DNA from: Loktanella sp. M215
Lineage (GTDB): Bacteria > Pseudomonadota > Alphaproteobacteria > Rhodobacterales > Rhodobacteraceae
Reading direction: 5' to 3'
Assembly (NCBI RefSeq): GCF_021735925.1
Contig: NZ_WMEA01000001.1
Span: 2,076,001-2,140,000, forward strand
DNA length: 64,000 bases
Shown here: in pieces, positions 39,111 to 49,705 of the stretch
How positions within the stretch are numbered: position 1 is the first letter of the stretch
Layout of the letters: every line of letters begins with the position of its first letter
The notes under the pieces: model-generated
The model's input: the letters and a program-made list of their open reading frames with translations, nothing else
What the model was told of the DNA's origin: nothing
The model's database searches: none
Made by a program: the position numbers and the translations under genes

Positions 39111-39941
39111 ATGGCTCGCGCAATCTCGCCCCGCAAAAAGATGATGTGGACGGTCCTCGCCTGGGGCATCGGTCTGCTGATCTTCTTCCCGATCCTGTGG
39201 ACCTTCCTGACCAGCTTCAAATCCGAAGCGGTGGCAATTTCCGATCCACCCGTCTGGTTCTTCTTCGACTGGACGACGCAGAATTATTCCGACGTGCTGG
39301 CACGGTCGAACTATCCGCTGGCCCTGATGAACTCGATCATCATCGCCGTGGGATCGACCCTGCTGGGCATCATCATCGCCGTGCCCGCCGCATGGGCCAT
39401 GGCCTTCGTGCCGGGCAAAAAGACCAAGGACATCCTGCTCTGGATGCTCTCGACCAAGATGCTGCCCGCCGTCGGCGTGCTCTATCCGCTGGTGCTGATC
39501 GCGAAATACCTGAACGTCTATGACAGCCGCATCATGCTGATCGTGATCCTGATGCTGATCAACCTGCCGATCATCGTCTGGATGCTCTACACCTACTTCC
39601 GCGAAATCCCGGGCGAAATCCTCGAAGCCGCGCGCATGGACGGCGCCAGCCTGCGGAATGAGATCATCTACGTCCTGACCCCGATGGCCGTGCCGGGCAT
39701 CGCTTCCACCATCCTGCTCAATATCATTCTGGCGTGGAACGAGGCGTTCTGGACCATCATCCTGACCACCGTGAACGCGGCACCTCTGACCAAGTTCATC
39801 TCCAGCTTCTCGGCACCCGAAGGCCTGTTTTACGCCAAGCTTTCCGCCGCCTCGATCATGGCCATCGCGCCGATCCTCATCATGGGCTGGTTCAGCCAGA
39901 AACAACTCGTCCGGGGCCTGACCTTCGGCGCGGTCAAATAG
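39111..39941 (+). CDS. smoG: Polyol ABC transporter permease SmoG
   Basis: 276-residue second permease. Six helices are apparent, starting [19 protein letters not shown]. The EAA loop is [19 protein letters not shown]. It ends [18 protein letters not shown], the usual MalG-type C-terminus. It lies 13 bp after smoF and 11 bp before smoK, with a GGAGAG ribosome site for smoK just after its stop. Confidence 0.92.
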   Translation: MARAISPRKKMMWTVLAWGIGLLIFFPILWTFLTSFKSEAVAISDPPVWFFFDWTTQNYSDVLARSNYPLALMNSIIIAVGSTLLGIIIAVPAAWAMAFVPGKKTKDILLWMLSTKMLPAVGVLYPLVLIAKYLNVYDSRIMLIVILMLINLPIIVWMLYTYFREIPGEILEAARMDGASLRNEIIYVLTPMAVPGIASTILLNIILAWNEAFWTIILTTVNAAPLTKFISSFSAPEGLFYAKLSAASIMAIAPILIMGWFSQKQLVRGLTFGAVK

Positions 39942-39952
39942 GAGAGACCACC

Positions 39953-40953
<1,001 letters not shown>

Positions 40954-40957
<4 letters not shown>

Positions 40958-41727
40958 CCCGCCTGACCGACAAATCGGCCCTCATCACCGGGTCCGCCCG
41001 CGGCATCGGTCGCGGCTTTGCCGAACGCTATATTGCGGAAGGCGCCACCGTCGCCATCGCCGACATCAACATGGACGCGGCACAGGCGACTGCGCGCGAA
41101 CTGGGCGACCGCGCCTACGCCGTGCAACTCGACGTCACCGACCAGTCCAGCATCGACGCCGCCATCGCCTCCGTCGTTGCAAAAACCGGCAAGCTCGACA
41201 TCCTGATCAACAACGCGGCCCTGTTCGATGCGGCTGAAACCGTCGACATCACCCGCGCCAGCTATGACAAGCTCTACGCCGTCAATGTCGCGGGCACGCT
41301 CTTCACCATGCAGGCCGCCGCGAAACAGATGATCGCCCAAGGCCACGGCGGCAAGATCATCAACATGGCGTCGCAAGCGGGCCGTCGCGGCGAATCCCTC
41401 GTGCTGGTCTATTGCTCCACCAAGGCCGCCGTCATCTCGATGACCCAATCCGCCGGTCTGAACCTGATCAAGCATGGCATCAACGTCAACGCCATCGCCC
41501 CCGGTGTCGTCGACGGCGAACACTGGGAACACGTCGACTCCATGTTCGCGAAACTCGAAGGCAAACCGCTTGGCCAAAAAAAGGCCGAGGTCGCCGCAGG
41601 CGTTCCCGCCGGTCGCTTCGCCGTGCCCGCCGACCTGACTGGCATGGCGGTGTTCCTTGCATCAAGCGAGGCGAACTACATCGTCTCGCAAACCTACAAC
41701 GTCGACGGCGGCCAGTGGATGAGCTAA
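40954..41727 (+). CDS. smoS: Sorbitol (L-iditol 2-) dehydrogenase, SDR family
   Basis: 257-residue short-chain dehydrogenase oxidising sorbitol to fructose (also galactitol to tagatose in Rhodobacter). The NAD loop is [10 protein letters not shown], the Asp after strand 2 ([10 protein letters not shown]) favours NAD over NADP, NNAALFD is the strand-4 NNAG-like motif, and the active site is Ser in [12 protein letters not shown] with YCSTK as YxxxK. The end [11 protein letters not shown] matches SmoS closely. Coupled to smoK. Confidence 0.94.
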
Positions 41728-41768
41728 GCGCCGCCGTCATTCCTCAAGACCCCATTGAAAGCCCCATC

Positions 41769-43229
41769 ATGGCCACCCCCCTGTCCCTCGCCACCCTGTC
41801 CGACCTGCCAGAGGGCGTGCGCGTGCCGTCCTACGACCGCGCCAGTCTCTCGCCCGGCATCGTCCACATCGGCCTCGGCAACTTTCACCGCGCCCATCAG
41901 GCGTGGTATCTGCACCGGCTGATGGACGCAGGGCAGGCGCACGACTGGGCGATCCTCGGCGCCGGTGTCCGCCCCGCCGATGCCAGCGCGCGAGAGAAGA
42001 TGCTGGCACAGGATTGCCTCACGACCCTGATCGAACTCGACCCCGCCGGCAAATCGGCAGAGGTCACAGGCTCCATGATCGACTACATCGCCGTGGCCGA
42101 AGGCAACGCCCCCCTGATCGCCGCCATGTCCGCGCCAGAGATTCGCATCGTCGCCCTGACCGTGACCGAGGGCGGCTATTACCAAAAGGACGGCACATTC
42201 GACGCGGGCCACCCCGACATGGTGCATGACGCCGCCCACCCAGACACACCGCGCAGCGCCTTCGGTGCCATGGTCGCCGCCCTGCGCGCCCGGCGTGCGG
42301 CGCACTCCGGCCCATTCACCTGCCAGTCCTGCGACAACCTGCAAGGCAACGGCGACATCCTGCGCCAGACGATCACCGGCCTCGCCCGCCTGTCCGACCC
42401 GGACCTCGCTGACTGGATCGACGCGCAGTGCACCTTTCCGAATTCCATGGTGGATTGCATCGTGCCCGCCACCGGCCCCTCTGAACTGGCCTTGGCGCGC
42501 GACTTCGGCGTGGCCGACAACGTCCCCGTGACCCACGAAAACTTCCGCCAGTGGGTGATCGAGGACAAGTTCTGCGCCGGTCGCCCCGCGTGGGAAGACG
42601 TCGGCGCCACCATCACCGACGACGTGCACAGCTTTGAATCCATGAAGATCCGCATCCTGAACGGCGGCCATCAGGTCATCGCCAACGCAGGCGAGATCCT
42701 GAGTGTCGAAACCATCGCCGGCTGCATGGAACACCCCGCCATCCACGCCTTCTTCCGCAAGGTCGAAACCGACGAAATCGTCCCCCACGTCCACGCCGTC
42801 CCCGGCATGACACCGCAGGCCTACGTCGACCTGATCGAAAGCCGCTTTGCCAACCCCCAGATCCGCGACACCACCCGCCGCGTCGCCTTCGATGGCTCCT
42901 CGCGCCACACCGGCTTCATCCTGCCGGTCCTGCGCGACGCCCTCAAGGCCGGCACCCCGGTCGAGGGTCTCGCCTTGGTCGAAGCCCTCTGGGCCCGCAT
43001 GTGCGAAGGCACCCGCGAGGACGGCACGGTGATCGAGGCCAACGACCCGATCTGGACCGACCTCCAGACCGCTGCCAAGGCCGCGAAAGACCGCCCCGCC
43101 GCATGGATCGAACAGCCCCTCTACGGCGATCTGGCGCAGGCGAAACCCTTCGCCGATGCCTTCGCCCGCTGGCTCACGATGATCTGGGCCGACGGCGCAG
43201 AGGCTGCGCTGACCTCCTACACCGCCTGA
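41769..43229 (+). CDS. mtlK: Mannitol 2-dehydrogenase, long-chain polyol dehydrogenase
   Basis: 486-residue monomeric polyol dehydrogenase oxidising mannitol to fructose with NAD. The N-terminal Rossmann part contains IVHIGLGNFHRAHQAWYL. The catalytic helix has the K-x4-N-x2-H pattern in KIRILNGGHQVIAN. TEGGYYQ and SCDNLQGNGD are family motifs. Last gene of the polyol operon, 41 bp after smoS. Fructose then enters central metabolism; no fructokinase is in the window, although some Rhodobacter loci have one. Confidence 0.94.
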   Translation: MATPLSLATLSDLPEGVRVPSYDRASLSPGIVHIGLGNFHRAHQAWYLHRLMDAGQAHDWAILGAGVRPADASAREKMLAQDCLTTLIELDPAGKSAEVTGSMIDYIAVAEGNAPLIAAMSAPEIRIVALTVTEGGYYQKDGTFDAGHPDMVHDAAHPDTPRSAFGAMVAALRARRAAHSGPFTCQSCDNLQGNGDILRQTITGLARLSDPDLADWIDAQCTFPNSMVDCIVPATGPSELALARDFGVADNVPVTHENFRQWVIEDKFCAGRPAWEDVGATITDDVHSFESMKIRILNGGHQVIANAGEILSVETIAGCMEHPAIHAFFRKVETDEIVPHVHAVPGMTPQAYVDLIESRFANPQIRDTTRRVAFDGSSRHTGFILPVLRDALKAGTPVEGLALVEALWARMCEGTREDGTVIEANDPIWTDLQTAAKAAKDRPAAWIEQPLYGDLAQAKPFADAFARWLTMIWADGAEAALTSYTA

Positions 43230-43286
43230 CCTGCGACATCATGGCCGCAACCTTGCGCTACGTCCCATCCCCGCTAGCTTTCGGGG

Positions 43287-44627
43287 ATGAATGACACCCC
43301 CTCCCGCGCCCGCCCGGTCCCTGTCCCCTCCGGCCGCCTCTCGCGGCTGACGCGCCTCGGCACGATGACTGCGGGCGTCGCGGGCAACATGGCGCTGCAG
43401 GGCATCGGCCAACTGGGCCGCGGCCAGCGCCCCGCCTTCCGCGACCTGCTCCTGACCCCCGGCAACATGACCCGCATCGCCGACCAGTTGGCCAACATGC
43501 GCGGCGCGGCCATGAAGGTCGGCCAGCTCGTCTCCATGGATACCGGAGAGATGTTGCCGCCCGAACTGGCGCAGATCATGGCCCGCCTGCGCGACGACGC
43601 CCACTTCATGCCGCCAGCACAACTGCGGCAGGTCCTCGACGCCCAGTGGCCGAAAAACTGGCTGCAACAGTTCAAGACCTTCGACGTCCGCCCCATCGCT
43701 GCCGCCTCCATCGGGCAAGTCCACCGCGCCGTCCTGCGCGACGGCCGCACGCTCGCGATCAAGGTGCAATACCCCGGCGTCGCCCGCAGCATCGACAGCG
43801 ACGTGACCAACGTCGGCGCCCTGATCCGCATGACCGGCCTGCTGCCCAAGGGTCTCGACCTCGCGCCCTATCTCGCAGAGGCGCGCCAGCAGTTGCACGA
43901 CGAAACCGACTACCTGCGCGAGGCCGCCCAGCTCCAGCGTTTCGGCACTCTCCTCGCCGACCAGCCGCAGTTTACCGTCCCCGGCCTGCACGACGACCTG
44001 ACCACCGGTCAAGTGCTGGCGATGGACTTCGTCCCCGGCAGGTCGATCGAGACTGCCGCCGATGCCCCGCAGGACACCCGCGACCGCATCGCCCGCGACC
44101 TGATCGCCCTCACACTGGCGGAACTCTTCGATTTCAACGCCATGCAGACCGATCCGAACTTCGCCAACTACCGCTGGCAGGCGGACACGGGTCGCATCGT
44201 CCTGCTCGACTTCGGCGCCGCCCGCGACATCGCACCGGATGTCGCCGCCCGTTATCTCGCCCTGATCCGCGCCGGTCTAGCCGACGATCCCGCAGCACTA
44301 GGTGAATGCGCCGCAGCCATCGGCTTCATCGGCCCCGCCACGCAAGCCACCCACCGCGCCCAGATCATCGCCATGATGCGCGACGTCTTCGCGGCCCTGA
44401 CCGCGCCGCAGATCGACTTCGCCGACCAGACACTGTCCCGCCGCCTGCAACAGCAAGGCATCGCACTGGCAGAGGATGGCTTCATCCCGCCGCCACTGCC
44501 GATCGACGTCCTGCTTCTGCAGCGCAAGTTCGGCGGCATCTTCCTGCTCGCCGCGCGCCTTGGCGCAAGCGTCGACGTCATGGAACTGCTGCGCCCCTAC
44601 CTTACGCCTGAAACAGCGGAAAGCTGA
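43287..44627 (+). CDS. ABC1/UbiB-family atypical kinase
   Basis: 446-residue protein-kinase-like ATPase of the ABC1/ADCK/UbiB family. The family-specific KxGQ helix is AAMKVGQLVSMD; the alanine-rich loop is IAAASIGQVHRAV; LAIKVQYPGVARSI holds the ATP-binding Lys; the metal site is LLDFGAARDI after DPNFANYRW. No C-terminal membrane helices as in UbiB are obvious, so this is the shorter soluble type. The likely role is in lipid or quinone metabolism, by family analogy only. Its 3-prime end overlaps the convergent hydrolase gene by 26 bp. Confidence 0.88.
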   Translation: MNDTPSRARPVPVPSGRLSRLTRLGTMTAGVAGNMALQGIGQLGRGQRPAFRDLLLTPGNMTRIADQLANMRGAAMKVGQLVSMDTGEMLPPELAQIMARLRDDAHFMPPAQLRQVLDAQWPKNWLQQFKTFDVRPIAAASIGQVHRAVLRDGRTLAIKVQYPGVARSIDSDVTNVGALIRMTGLLPKGLDLAPYLAEARQQLHDETDYLREAAQLQRFGTLLADQPQFTVPGLHDDLTTGQVLAMDFVPGRSIETAADAPQDTRDRIARDLIALTLAELFDFNAMQTDPNFANYRWQADTGRIVLLDFGAARDIAPDVAARYLALIRAGLADDPAALGECAAAIGFIGPATQATHRAQIIAMMRDVFAALTAPQIDFADQTLSRRLQQQGIALAEDGFIPPPLPIDVLLLQRKFGGIFLLAARLGASVDVMELLRPYLTPETAES

Positions 44628-46047
44628 CGCCCAGCGCCCAGGCCAGCACCAGTCCCAGCGCCAACCCCGCCGCCAGTGGCCCCGCGCGCCGCCCCGCCAT
44701 GCGCCCCATCGTGCCGAAGACCGCATAGAACAGCAGCACCACGGGTGCGATCATCACCAGAAAGAACAGCCCGCTTGGGTCCAGCGCCACCGCGATCCCC
44801 AGCGACACGATGAACCCGCCGCGCAAGACAAACCGTCGTCCCAATGACGCCCCATGCGTCAGCACCGCATCCGCCAGCATGAACGGCACCGCCCCCAGCG
44901 CCATCGCCGCGATGATCCACACGCGCTGCGCGATGGGCCAAAAGTTCGCGGCATAGCGGTCAAGTGCCGCGCCGAACACCACGCTCCACCCCAGCAGCAC
45001 GAGAAATGCCAAGGGCGAAAACGCCCCGAACCGCCCGCCCCAGCGCCGGATCAGCCACAGCTGCAACCCGCCGAACACCGCCAGATGCAGCGCGAGGTAC
45101 CCCGCCACCAGCACCGGCAGCACCTGCGGGTTCACCAGCACCGAGACAACCGGTGCCACGACCACCGGCACCAGCGTCACCACCGCCAACCGCCCGCGCG
45201 ATAGGGGCATCGCCTCCACCGGCGTCACCGGCAACACCCGCGCCACCGCGCCGAACAGCGCCACGATGCCGCCCAGCAACCCGAGTATCGCCCAACCCGT
45301 ATGGCGGATCGGCACGTCGGAGGTTCGCACGTAAGCCCGGTCGATCCAGTCCACTGCCTCCGCCCGTCCACGCCTGCTGTGCAGGATCGAGACATGCTCT
45401 ACCCACGGCGCAATCACCGCCCGCCGGCTGACCGGACCATCAACGACAGTCTGTCCATCGACCGCAGCCGGATCGACCATCTGCGCCGCCGCGACCGCGA
45501 ACTCTTTCAGCCCCGGCTCTCCGGCGCCCGTGACTAGCAGCAGGTCGGCAGGATGGCCTGCGTCGATCGCCTGACTGAACGCCGACAGCAGCACCACCGG
45601 CCCCACATCCCCGCGCCCCTGCGCCACCCGCACCAGCACATCCGTCGCCATCGAATGCCCCAGCAGCGCCACCGGCGCCGCCCCGTCCGCCACCGCGTCG
45701 ACCACCTCTGCCGTCTGATCCACCAGCCGCTGCGTCGTCCCATCCAGCGCCGTGACATCCCCCGACATCGGCACCGGATTGCGCCCGTGGCCCTGAAAAT
45801 CGAAGGCAAACACCCGGTATCCCGCCTGCGCCAGCGGCAGCGCATAGCCTTGCATCATCTGCCGCGACCCGGCAAAGCCATGCGCCACCACGACCACCGG
45901 CCCGTCGGCACCGGGCAGGGCATAGCGCGTGACCGGAGTCTCTCCGACCGTCAGCGAGGTCATCTCCAGCCCGCGCCGCGCGTCGTGCAAGACGAACAGC
46001 GACACCACGATCGCGATCAGGGCCACCAGTGTCACGCCATGTCTCAT
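44602..46047 (-). CDS. Alpha/beta hydrolase fused to a C-terminal membrane domain
   Basis: 481-residue protein. After one N-terminal helix (VTLVALIAIVVSLFVL) comes an alpha/beta hydrolase domain in residues about 40-235, with VVVVAHGFAGSRQMMQ (oxyanion region), FDFQGHGRN and the nucleophile elbow LLGHSMATDV. The C-terminal half has about seven hydrophobic helices (TGWAILGLLGGIVALFGAV to AGLALGLVLAWALGVSF). The start at 46047 has GGAGG 5 bp upstream; longer frames lack it. It is last in the imelysin/di-heme oxidoreductase gene run, 54 bp after the DUF1513 gene, which is an unusual neighbour. Substrate unknown. Confidence 0.75.
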   Translation of the reverse strand: MRHGVTLVALIAIVVSLFVLHDARRGLEMTSLTVGETPVTRYALPGADGPVVVVAHGFAGSRQMMQGYALPLAQAGYRVFAFDFQGHGRNPVPMSGDVTALDGTTQRLVDQTAEVVDAVADGAAPVALLGHSMATDVLVRVAQGRGDVGPVVLLSAFSQAIDAGHPADLLLVTGAGEPGLKEFAVAAAQMVDPAAVDGQTVVDGPVSRRAVIAPWVEHVSILHSRRGRAEAVDWIDRAYVRTSDVPIRHTGWAILGLLGGIVALFGAVARVLPVTPVEAMPLSRGRLAVVTLVPVVVAPVVSVLVNPQVLPVLVAGYLALHLAVFGGLQLWLIRRWGGRFGAFSPLAFLVLLGWSVVFGAALDRYAANFWPIAQRVWIIAAMALGAVPFMLADAVLTHGASLGRRFVLRGGFIVSLGIAVALDPSGLFFLVMIAPVVLLFYAVFGTMGRMAGRRAGPLAAGLALGLVLAWALGVSFPLFQA

Positions 46048-46101
46048 TGCCGTCCTCCCTGCACCCATGTCCGCATCCGGCGCGGGCAAAGGCAAGGGGC
46101 G

Positions 46102-47172
46102 TCAGACCTTGACGATATGATTGTCCCAGGCGCGCCTGAACCGCGTGTGCCAGGCAGGCGTCTCGTCCTGCATCCCAAGAACCGTGCCGAACCCGTCAGT
46201 CAGCACGAGGCTGTCGCCCACCCCCGCCAACCCGCAGACATCCGCCCGCGCGATCTCGTAAAGGAACGCGCCGTTGTCATCAAAGACCTGTGCCCGCCCG
46301 CCCTTGGGTGACGATATCGCGACCCGGCGGCCCTCCGCAAAGAACGCCACCGATCCCGCATAGCCCTGCATCGCCGCATGGGCCGCCGCGTCGGCCTGCA
46401 CCAGCCGCGCCTCCGCGTCGCCCAGATCATGCAGACCCAGCAGGGCAGGGGCGGCGCTTACCTCCCCCTCCCACTGCATCGCAAAGGCCACGCGCCCCGC
46501 GTTCACCGCCAGATGCCGGATCGAGGCATGATGCCGCGCGGCCCCCAGCGCCACGCTCTGCACCACGTCGCCCTCCGGCGTGAGATAGGTCAGGTTCGGT
46601 GCCATCGTGTCGATGTTCAGCTTCTCGCGATCCCCGGCCCCCGTGCGGATGCCACCGTTCGCCACCACCAGCGTATCACGGCCCGGCAGGCGGATCACCT
46701 CATGCGGCCCGATTCCGCCGGATGCGAACTCCGCAACCCGCACATATCCCTCGTCCCGCGACCAGACCCCGATGCGGCCCTCGCCGCTCTCCGCCACGAC
46801 CTCCGAGGTATAAAGCAGCGCGCCGTCTTCGGAAAACACGCCATGCCCGTTGAACTCGCGCCCGTCCTCCGCTGACAGCCGATGCGTCACGGCACCGGAC
46901 GCCGCGTTGATCACCAGCGCATAGGTACCGGGCCTGCGGGCAAAGGCCACGACCTCTGGCGCGCTGGGATGCGCCGCCCCCGCATGGCCCCGCGCGGGCA
47001 AGGGCACGCGGAATGTCTCGGCCCCGGTCTGCGTCAGGCCAAAGACGGCAAAGCCGCCGTCAGGCTCCTGTGCCGCGGCCAGAAATGCGGGACTGCCCGC
47101 ATCGGCCCAGCTCAGCCGGGGCAGGGCACCGGCGGCCAGCAGGCTGCCAAGGAAAGCGCGGCGCGTGGTCAT
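46102..47172 (-). CDS. DUF1513 family Tat-exported protein
   Basis: 356-residue periplasmic protein. MTTRRAFLGSLLAAGALPR is a twin-arginine signal. The mature part is a beta-propeller-like repeat protein (EFNGHGVFSEDGALLYTSE; GGIGPHEVIRLPGRDTLVVANGG; RHHASIRHLAVN). DUF1513 genes regularly follow imelysin and di-heme oxidoreductase genes, as here, so a role in periplasmic iron handling is inferred from context. Only 3 bp separate it from the upstream imelysin gene. Confidence 0.85.
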   Translation of the reverse strand: MTTRRAFLGSLLAAGALPRLSWADAGSPAFLAAAQEPDGGFAVFGLTQTGAETFRVPLPARGHAGAAHPSAPEVVAFARRPGTYALVINAASGAVTHRLSAEDGREFNGHGVFSEDGALLYTSEVVAESGEGRIGVWSRDEGYVRVAEFASGGIGPHEVIRLPGRDTLVVANGGIRTGAGDREKLNIDTMAPNLTYLTPEGDVVQSVALGAARHHASIRHLAVNAGRVAFAMQWEGEVSAAPALLGLHDLGDAEARLVQADAAAHAAMQGYAGSVAFFAEGRRVAISSPKGGRAQVFDDNGAFLYEIARADVCGLAGVGDSLVLTDGFGTVLGMQDETPAWHTRFRRAWDNHIVKV

Positions 47173-47175
47173 GGC

Positions 47176-48180
47176 TCAGTCTCCGTCCAGTGAATTCAGG
47201 CCCATGGTGACGGTCAGCGTCTCGCCCAGTTCCGCATGCACATCCGCCCGCAGGGCGATCAGCGCCGTCTGCAACGCCTCCAGCCGGAACCGCCCCGCCG
47301 GGTCATCCACGCCAGAGAAGTCGGGATCGTCCAGCCCCTCCGCCAGCCCGATCACCCGGTCGAAATCCGCGTAACTGCGGGCTGCGTCCGCCGGATCAGG
47401 CACCAGTGCGACCATCAGATCCCGGTGGCCCGCCAGCGACAGCGCCAGATTGCGCTGCGACCGGTCCGACAGCCGGCCTTCCGCCCGCTTGGGCCGGGGC
47501 CGGTCGAAGGTGCCCAGCGGCAGCCCCAGCCGCTCATCGATGTCGAACTGCATGCTGGTCAAAAGCGCGGTAAAAACGACCTGTCGCGCCTCGCTCGCAT
47601 CAAGAAAGCGCGCATTCCGCTTGTTGCCCGCCGTCCGCATCACGGTCACGAAATCGCTCTGCCACGCCTCCTGCACCGCCGCGGCAGAGGCCGCCAGATC
47701 CTGCGTCATCGCCCGCACCAGCACGCAGCCCGGATCGCCAGCGGCATAGGTGTTGAAATCCGGATCGAACAGCATCGCCTCGACCGCATAAAGCCCCCGG
47801 GCCGAGATCGGCTGCCCCGGAAACGTCTCTGGCTTGTCCAGCACCGGGTCCTGCCCGGTCAGGATGCGCGACAGCGCACGGGGCCGGTGGCCGTCAACGT
47901 CGGGCCAATAGGCGATCGCCTGGCGCCGGCTGCCCTGCTCCAACGGGCCAAAGCGCAGATCCTGCACCCCCAGCCAGGCATCCATCGCGCCGTTCCACGC
48001 CGATACCAGATCAGCGCTGCCCGGCGTGCAATCCGCCTCCGCCGCTTGCGCCAGCCCGGCGGTCGCCTCCGCAAAGGTCGCCACATGGGGCACGGCATAA
48101 TCGTTCAGCACCCGGTCAACGGCATCGTCGGCCAGCGCGGGCAGGGGCAGGGTCAGCAGGGCGAGGGTCATCAGGCGCAT
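47176..48180 (-). CDS. Imelysin-family protein, second copy in the locus
   Basis: 334-residue exported protein: MRLMTLALLTLPLPALA-D is a short signal peptide. Imelysin-like helical features are AWNGAMDAWLGVQDLRFGPLE, YAVEAMLFDPD and RNLALSLAGHRDLMVAL. The GxHxxE pattern of classical imelysins is changed to GLYAVEAMLF here, so metal binding may differ from the upstream copy. It begins 1 bp after the di-heme oxidoreductase stop. Related pairs are seen in other proteobacterial iron loci. Confidence 0.8.
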   Translation of the reverse strand: MRLMTLALLTLPLPALADDAVDRVLNDYAVPHVATFAEATAGLAQAAEADCTPGSADLVSAWNGAMDAWLGVQDLRFGPLEQGSRRQAIAYWPDVDGHRPRALSRILTGQDPVLDKPETFPGQPISARGLYAVEAMLFDPDFNTYAAGDPGCVLVRAMTQDLAASAAAVQEAWQSDFVTVMRTAGNKRNARFLDASEARQVVFTALLTSMQFDIDERLGLPLGTFDRPRPKRAEGRLSDRSQRNLALSLAGHRDLMVALVPDPADAARSYADFDRVIGLAEGLDDPDFSGVDDPAGRFRLEALQTALIALRADVHAELGETLTVTMGLNSLDGD

Positions 48181-48181
48181 G

Positions 48182-49705
48182 TCATAAACTTTCCAGGTAA
48201 CGGATCAGGGCGTCGCGGTCATCTTTGGGCAGGGCGGCCACGGTATCGCGTGACGCCTGCGCCTCGCCACCGTGCCACAGAATGGCTTCCATCAGGGTGC
48301 GGGCGCGGCCATCGTGCAGGAAACTGGCGTGGCCTGTCACCTGCTCGGTCAACCCGATCCCCCACAGCGGCGCCGTGCGCCACTCGGTCCCGGTGGCGCG
48401 TTCCTCCGGCCGGTGGTCGGCCAGACCCTCGCCCATATCGTGCAGCAGAAGGTCGGTGTAGGGCCAGATCAGCTGGAAACTCTGCGCGGAATTTTCGGCA
48501 TCCCGCCCGGTCACGAACTTCGGCGTATGGCAGGACGTGCAGCCCGCGTCATAGAACACCCGCTTGCCGCGCAGCACGGTCGGATCAGCCGCATCCCGCC
48601 GCTCCGGCACACCCAGATTGCGGGCGTAGAAGGTCACCAGATCAAGACTCTCGTCGCTCACCTCCACCCCCGTCGCAGGATCGGCGCCAGAGGGTGCGGC
48701 CATGCAGGCGACCTGTGCCGCGGTGCAATCGCCGCCAGCGCTGACATGCAAGGACGTGGACAACCCCATGTCGCCGGAAAACGCCGCCGCCGACTGTTCG
48801 CGCACCGACGGCATCCCCGCCTTGTGCCCGAACCGCCCCAGCACAGGCGCGCCCTGCACGGCTGACATCACCACGTTGGCCCGGCCCGAGATTCCGTCGC
48901 CATCCGCGTCGTCGGGGTCTGCCAGCGCCATGATCTCTGCCGCCGGAATCGCCTCCAGCAGACCCATCCCGATCATCTGGGGTGCCACGCGGGGCGAGGT
49001 CATCAGGTCCGCCGCCAGATCGCCATAGGCCGGGTCCGCGATGGTATAGGTCGGCTTGCGCAGCGACACGACCTCGCCACCCGCCAGCGTCACCGGGCTT
49101 TCCGTATAATCCACCAGCATCCGCGCCTCGGCGGGCACGCCGGGCAGGGAAAACGTCTGCAACTGCCCGCCATAGACCGGGTCCGGCGCGCTCGCCATCC
49201 ACCCGGCCACCTGCGCCATCTCGGCCTCCAGCGCGTCAGGTGCGGGCACCGACAGGCGCAGGAACAGGGACACCGGCGCCTCGCCTTCACTGACAGGGGG
49301 CCGTCCGCGCCCGTCCTTGACGTGGCAGGCCTGACAGGCTGCGGCGTTCAGCAGCGGCCCCAGCCCGTCCGATGCGGTGGTGGACGCCGGCGCCGACACC
49401 CAGTTGCGCGTGAACAGCCCGTTGCCAAGGTTGAAGGTCATCCGCCCCTCCAGCCCGATATTGGCCGAGGGGTCGGAAAACGCATCCGCCGTGGTCCGCG
49501 CCCGCACACTGGCCCCACCACCGGGCTTGTCCTCGAACCGTTCGGGCGCGCTGAAATCCGTGGTGGGTGCGGTGACGGCGGCGATCCGCGCCGCCTCCTC
49601 CGCCGTGCGGGGCAGCAGCGGCGTCTCTGCATCCAGCGCAGGGGCGGCCCCCGCAGGGACCGCCGCCATCAGGGCCAGCACGGATATGAGCGCGCGGGAT
49701 GACAT
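48182..49705 (-). CDS. Di-heme oxidoreductase family (DHOR) c-type cytochrome
   Basis: 507-residue periplasmic protein with a signal peptide (MSSRALISVLALMAAVPAGA). Two heme-c sites, AACQACHVKD and GCTSCHTPK, give the di-heme pattern, with the additional motifs MTFNLGNGLFTRNWV, GRFGHKAGMPSVREQ and FLHDGRARTLMEAILWHGGE typical of the DHOR family. It may oxidise thiols or act in iron redox cycling; the substrate is unproved. GTG 49708 overlaps the irpA stop (GTGA) and is an equally good start; I list the ATG. It lies between two imelysin genes. Confidence 0.88.
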   Translation of the reverse strand: MSSRALISVLALMAAVPAGAAPALDAETPLLPRTAEEAARIAAVTAPTTDFSAPERFEDKPGGGASVRARTTADAFSDPSANIGLEGRMTFNLGNGLFTRNWVSAPASTTASDGLGPLLNAAACQACHVKDGRGRPPVSEGEAPVSLFLRLSVPAPDALEAEMAQVAGWMASAPDPVYGGQLQTFSLPGVPAEARMLVDYTESPVTLAGGEVVSLRKPTYTIADPAYGDLAADLMTSPRVAPQMIGMGLLEAIPAAEIMALADPDDADGDGISGRANVVMSAVQGAPVLGRFGHKAGMPSVREQSAAAFSGDMGLSTSLHVSAGGDCTAAQVACMAAPSGADPATGVEVSDESLDLVTFYARNLGVPERRDAADPTVLRGKRVFYDAGCTSCHTPKFVTGRDAENSAQSFQLIWPYTDLLLHDMGEGLADHRPEERATGTEWRTAPLWGIGLTEQVTGHASFLHDGRARTLMEAILWHGGEAQASRDTVAALPKDDRDALIRYLESL

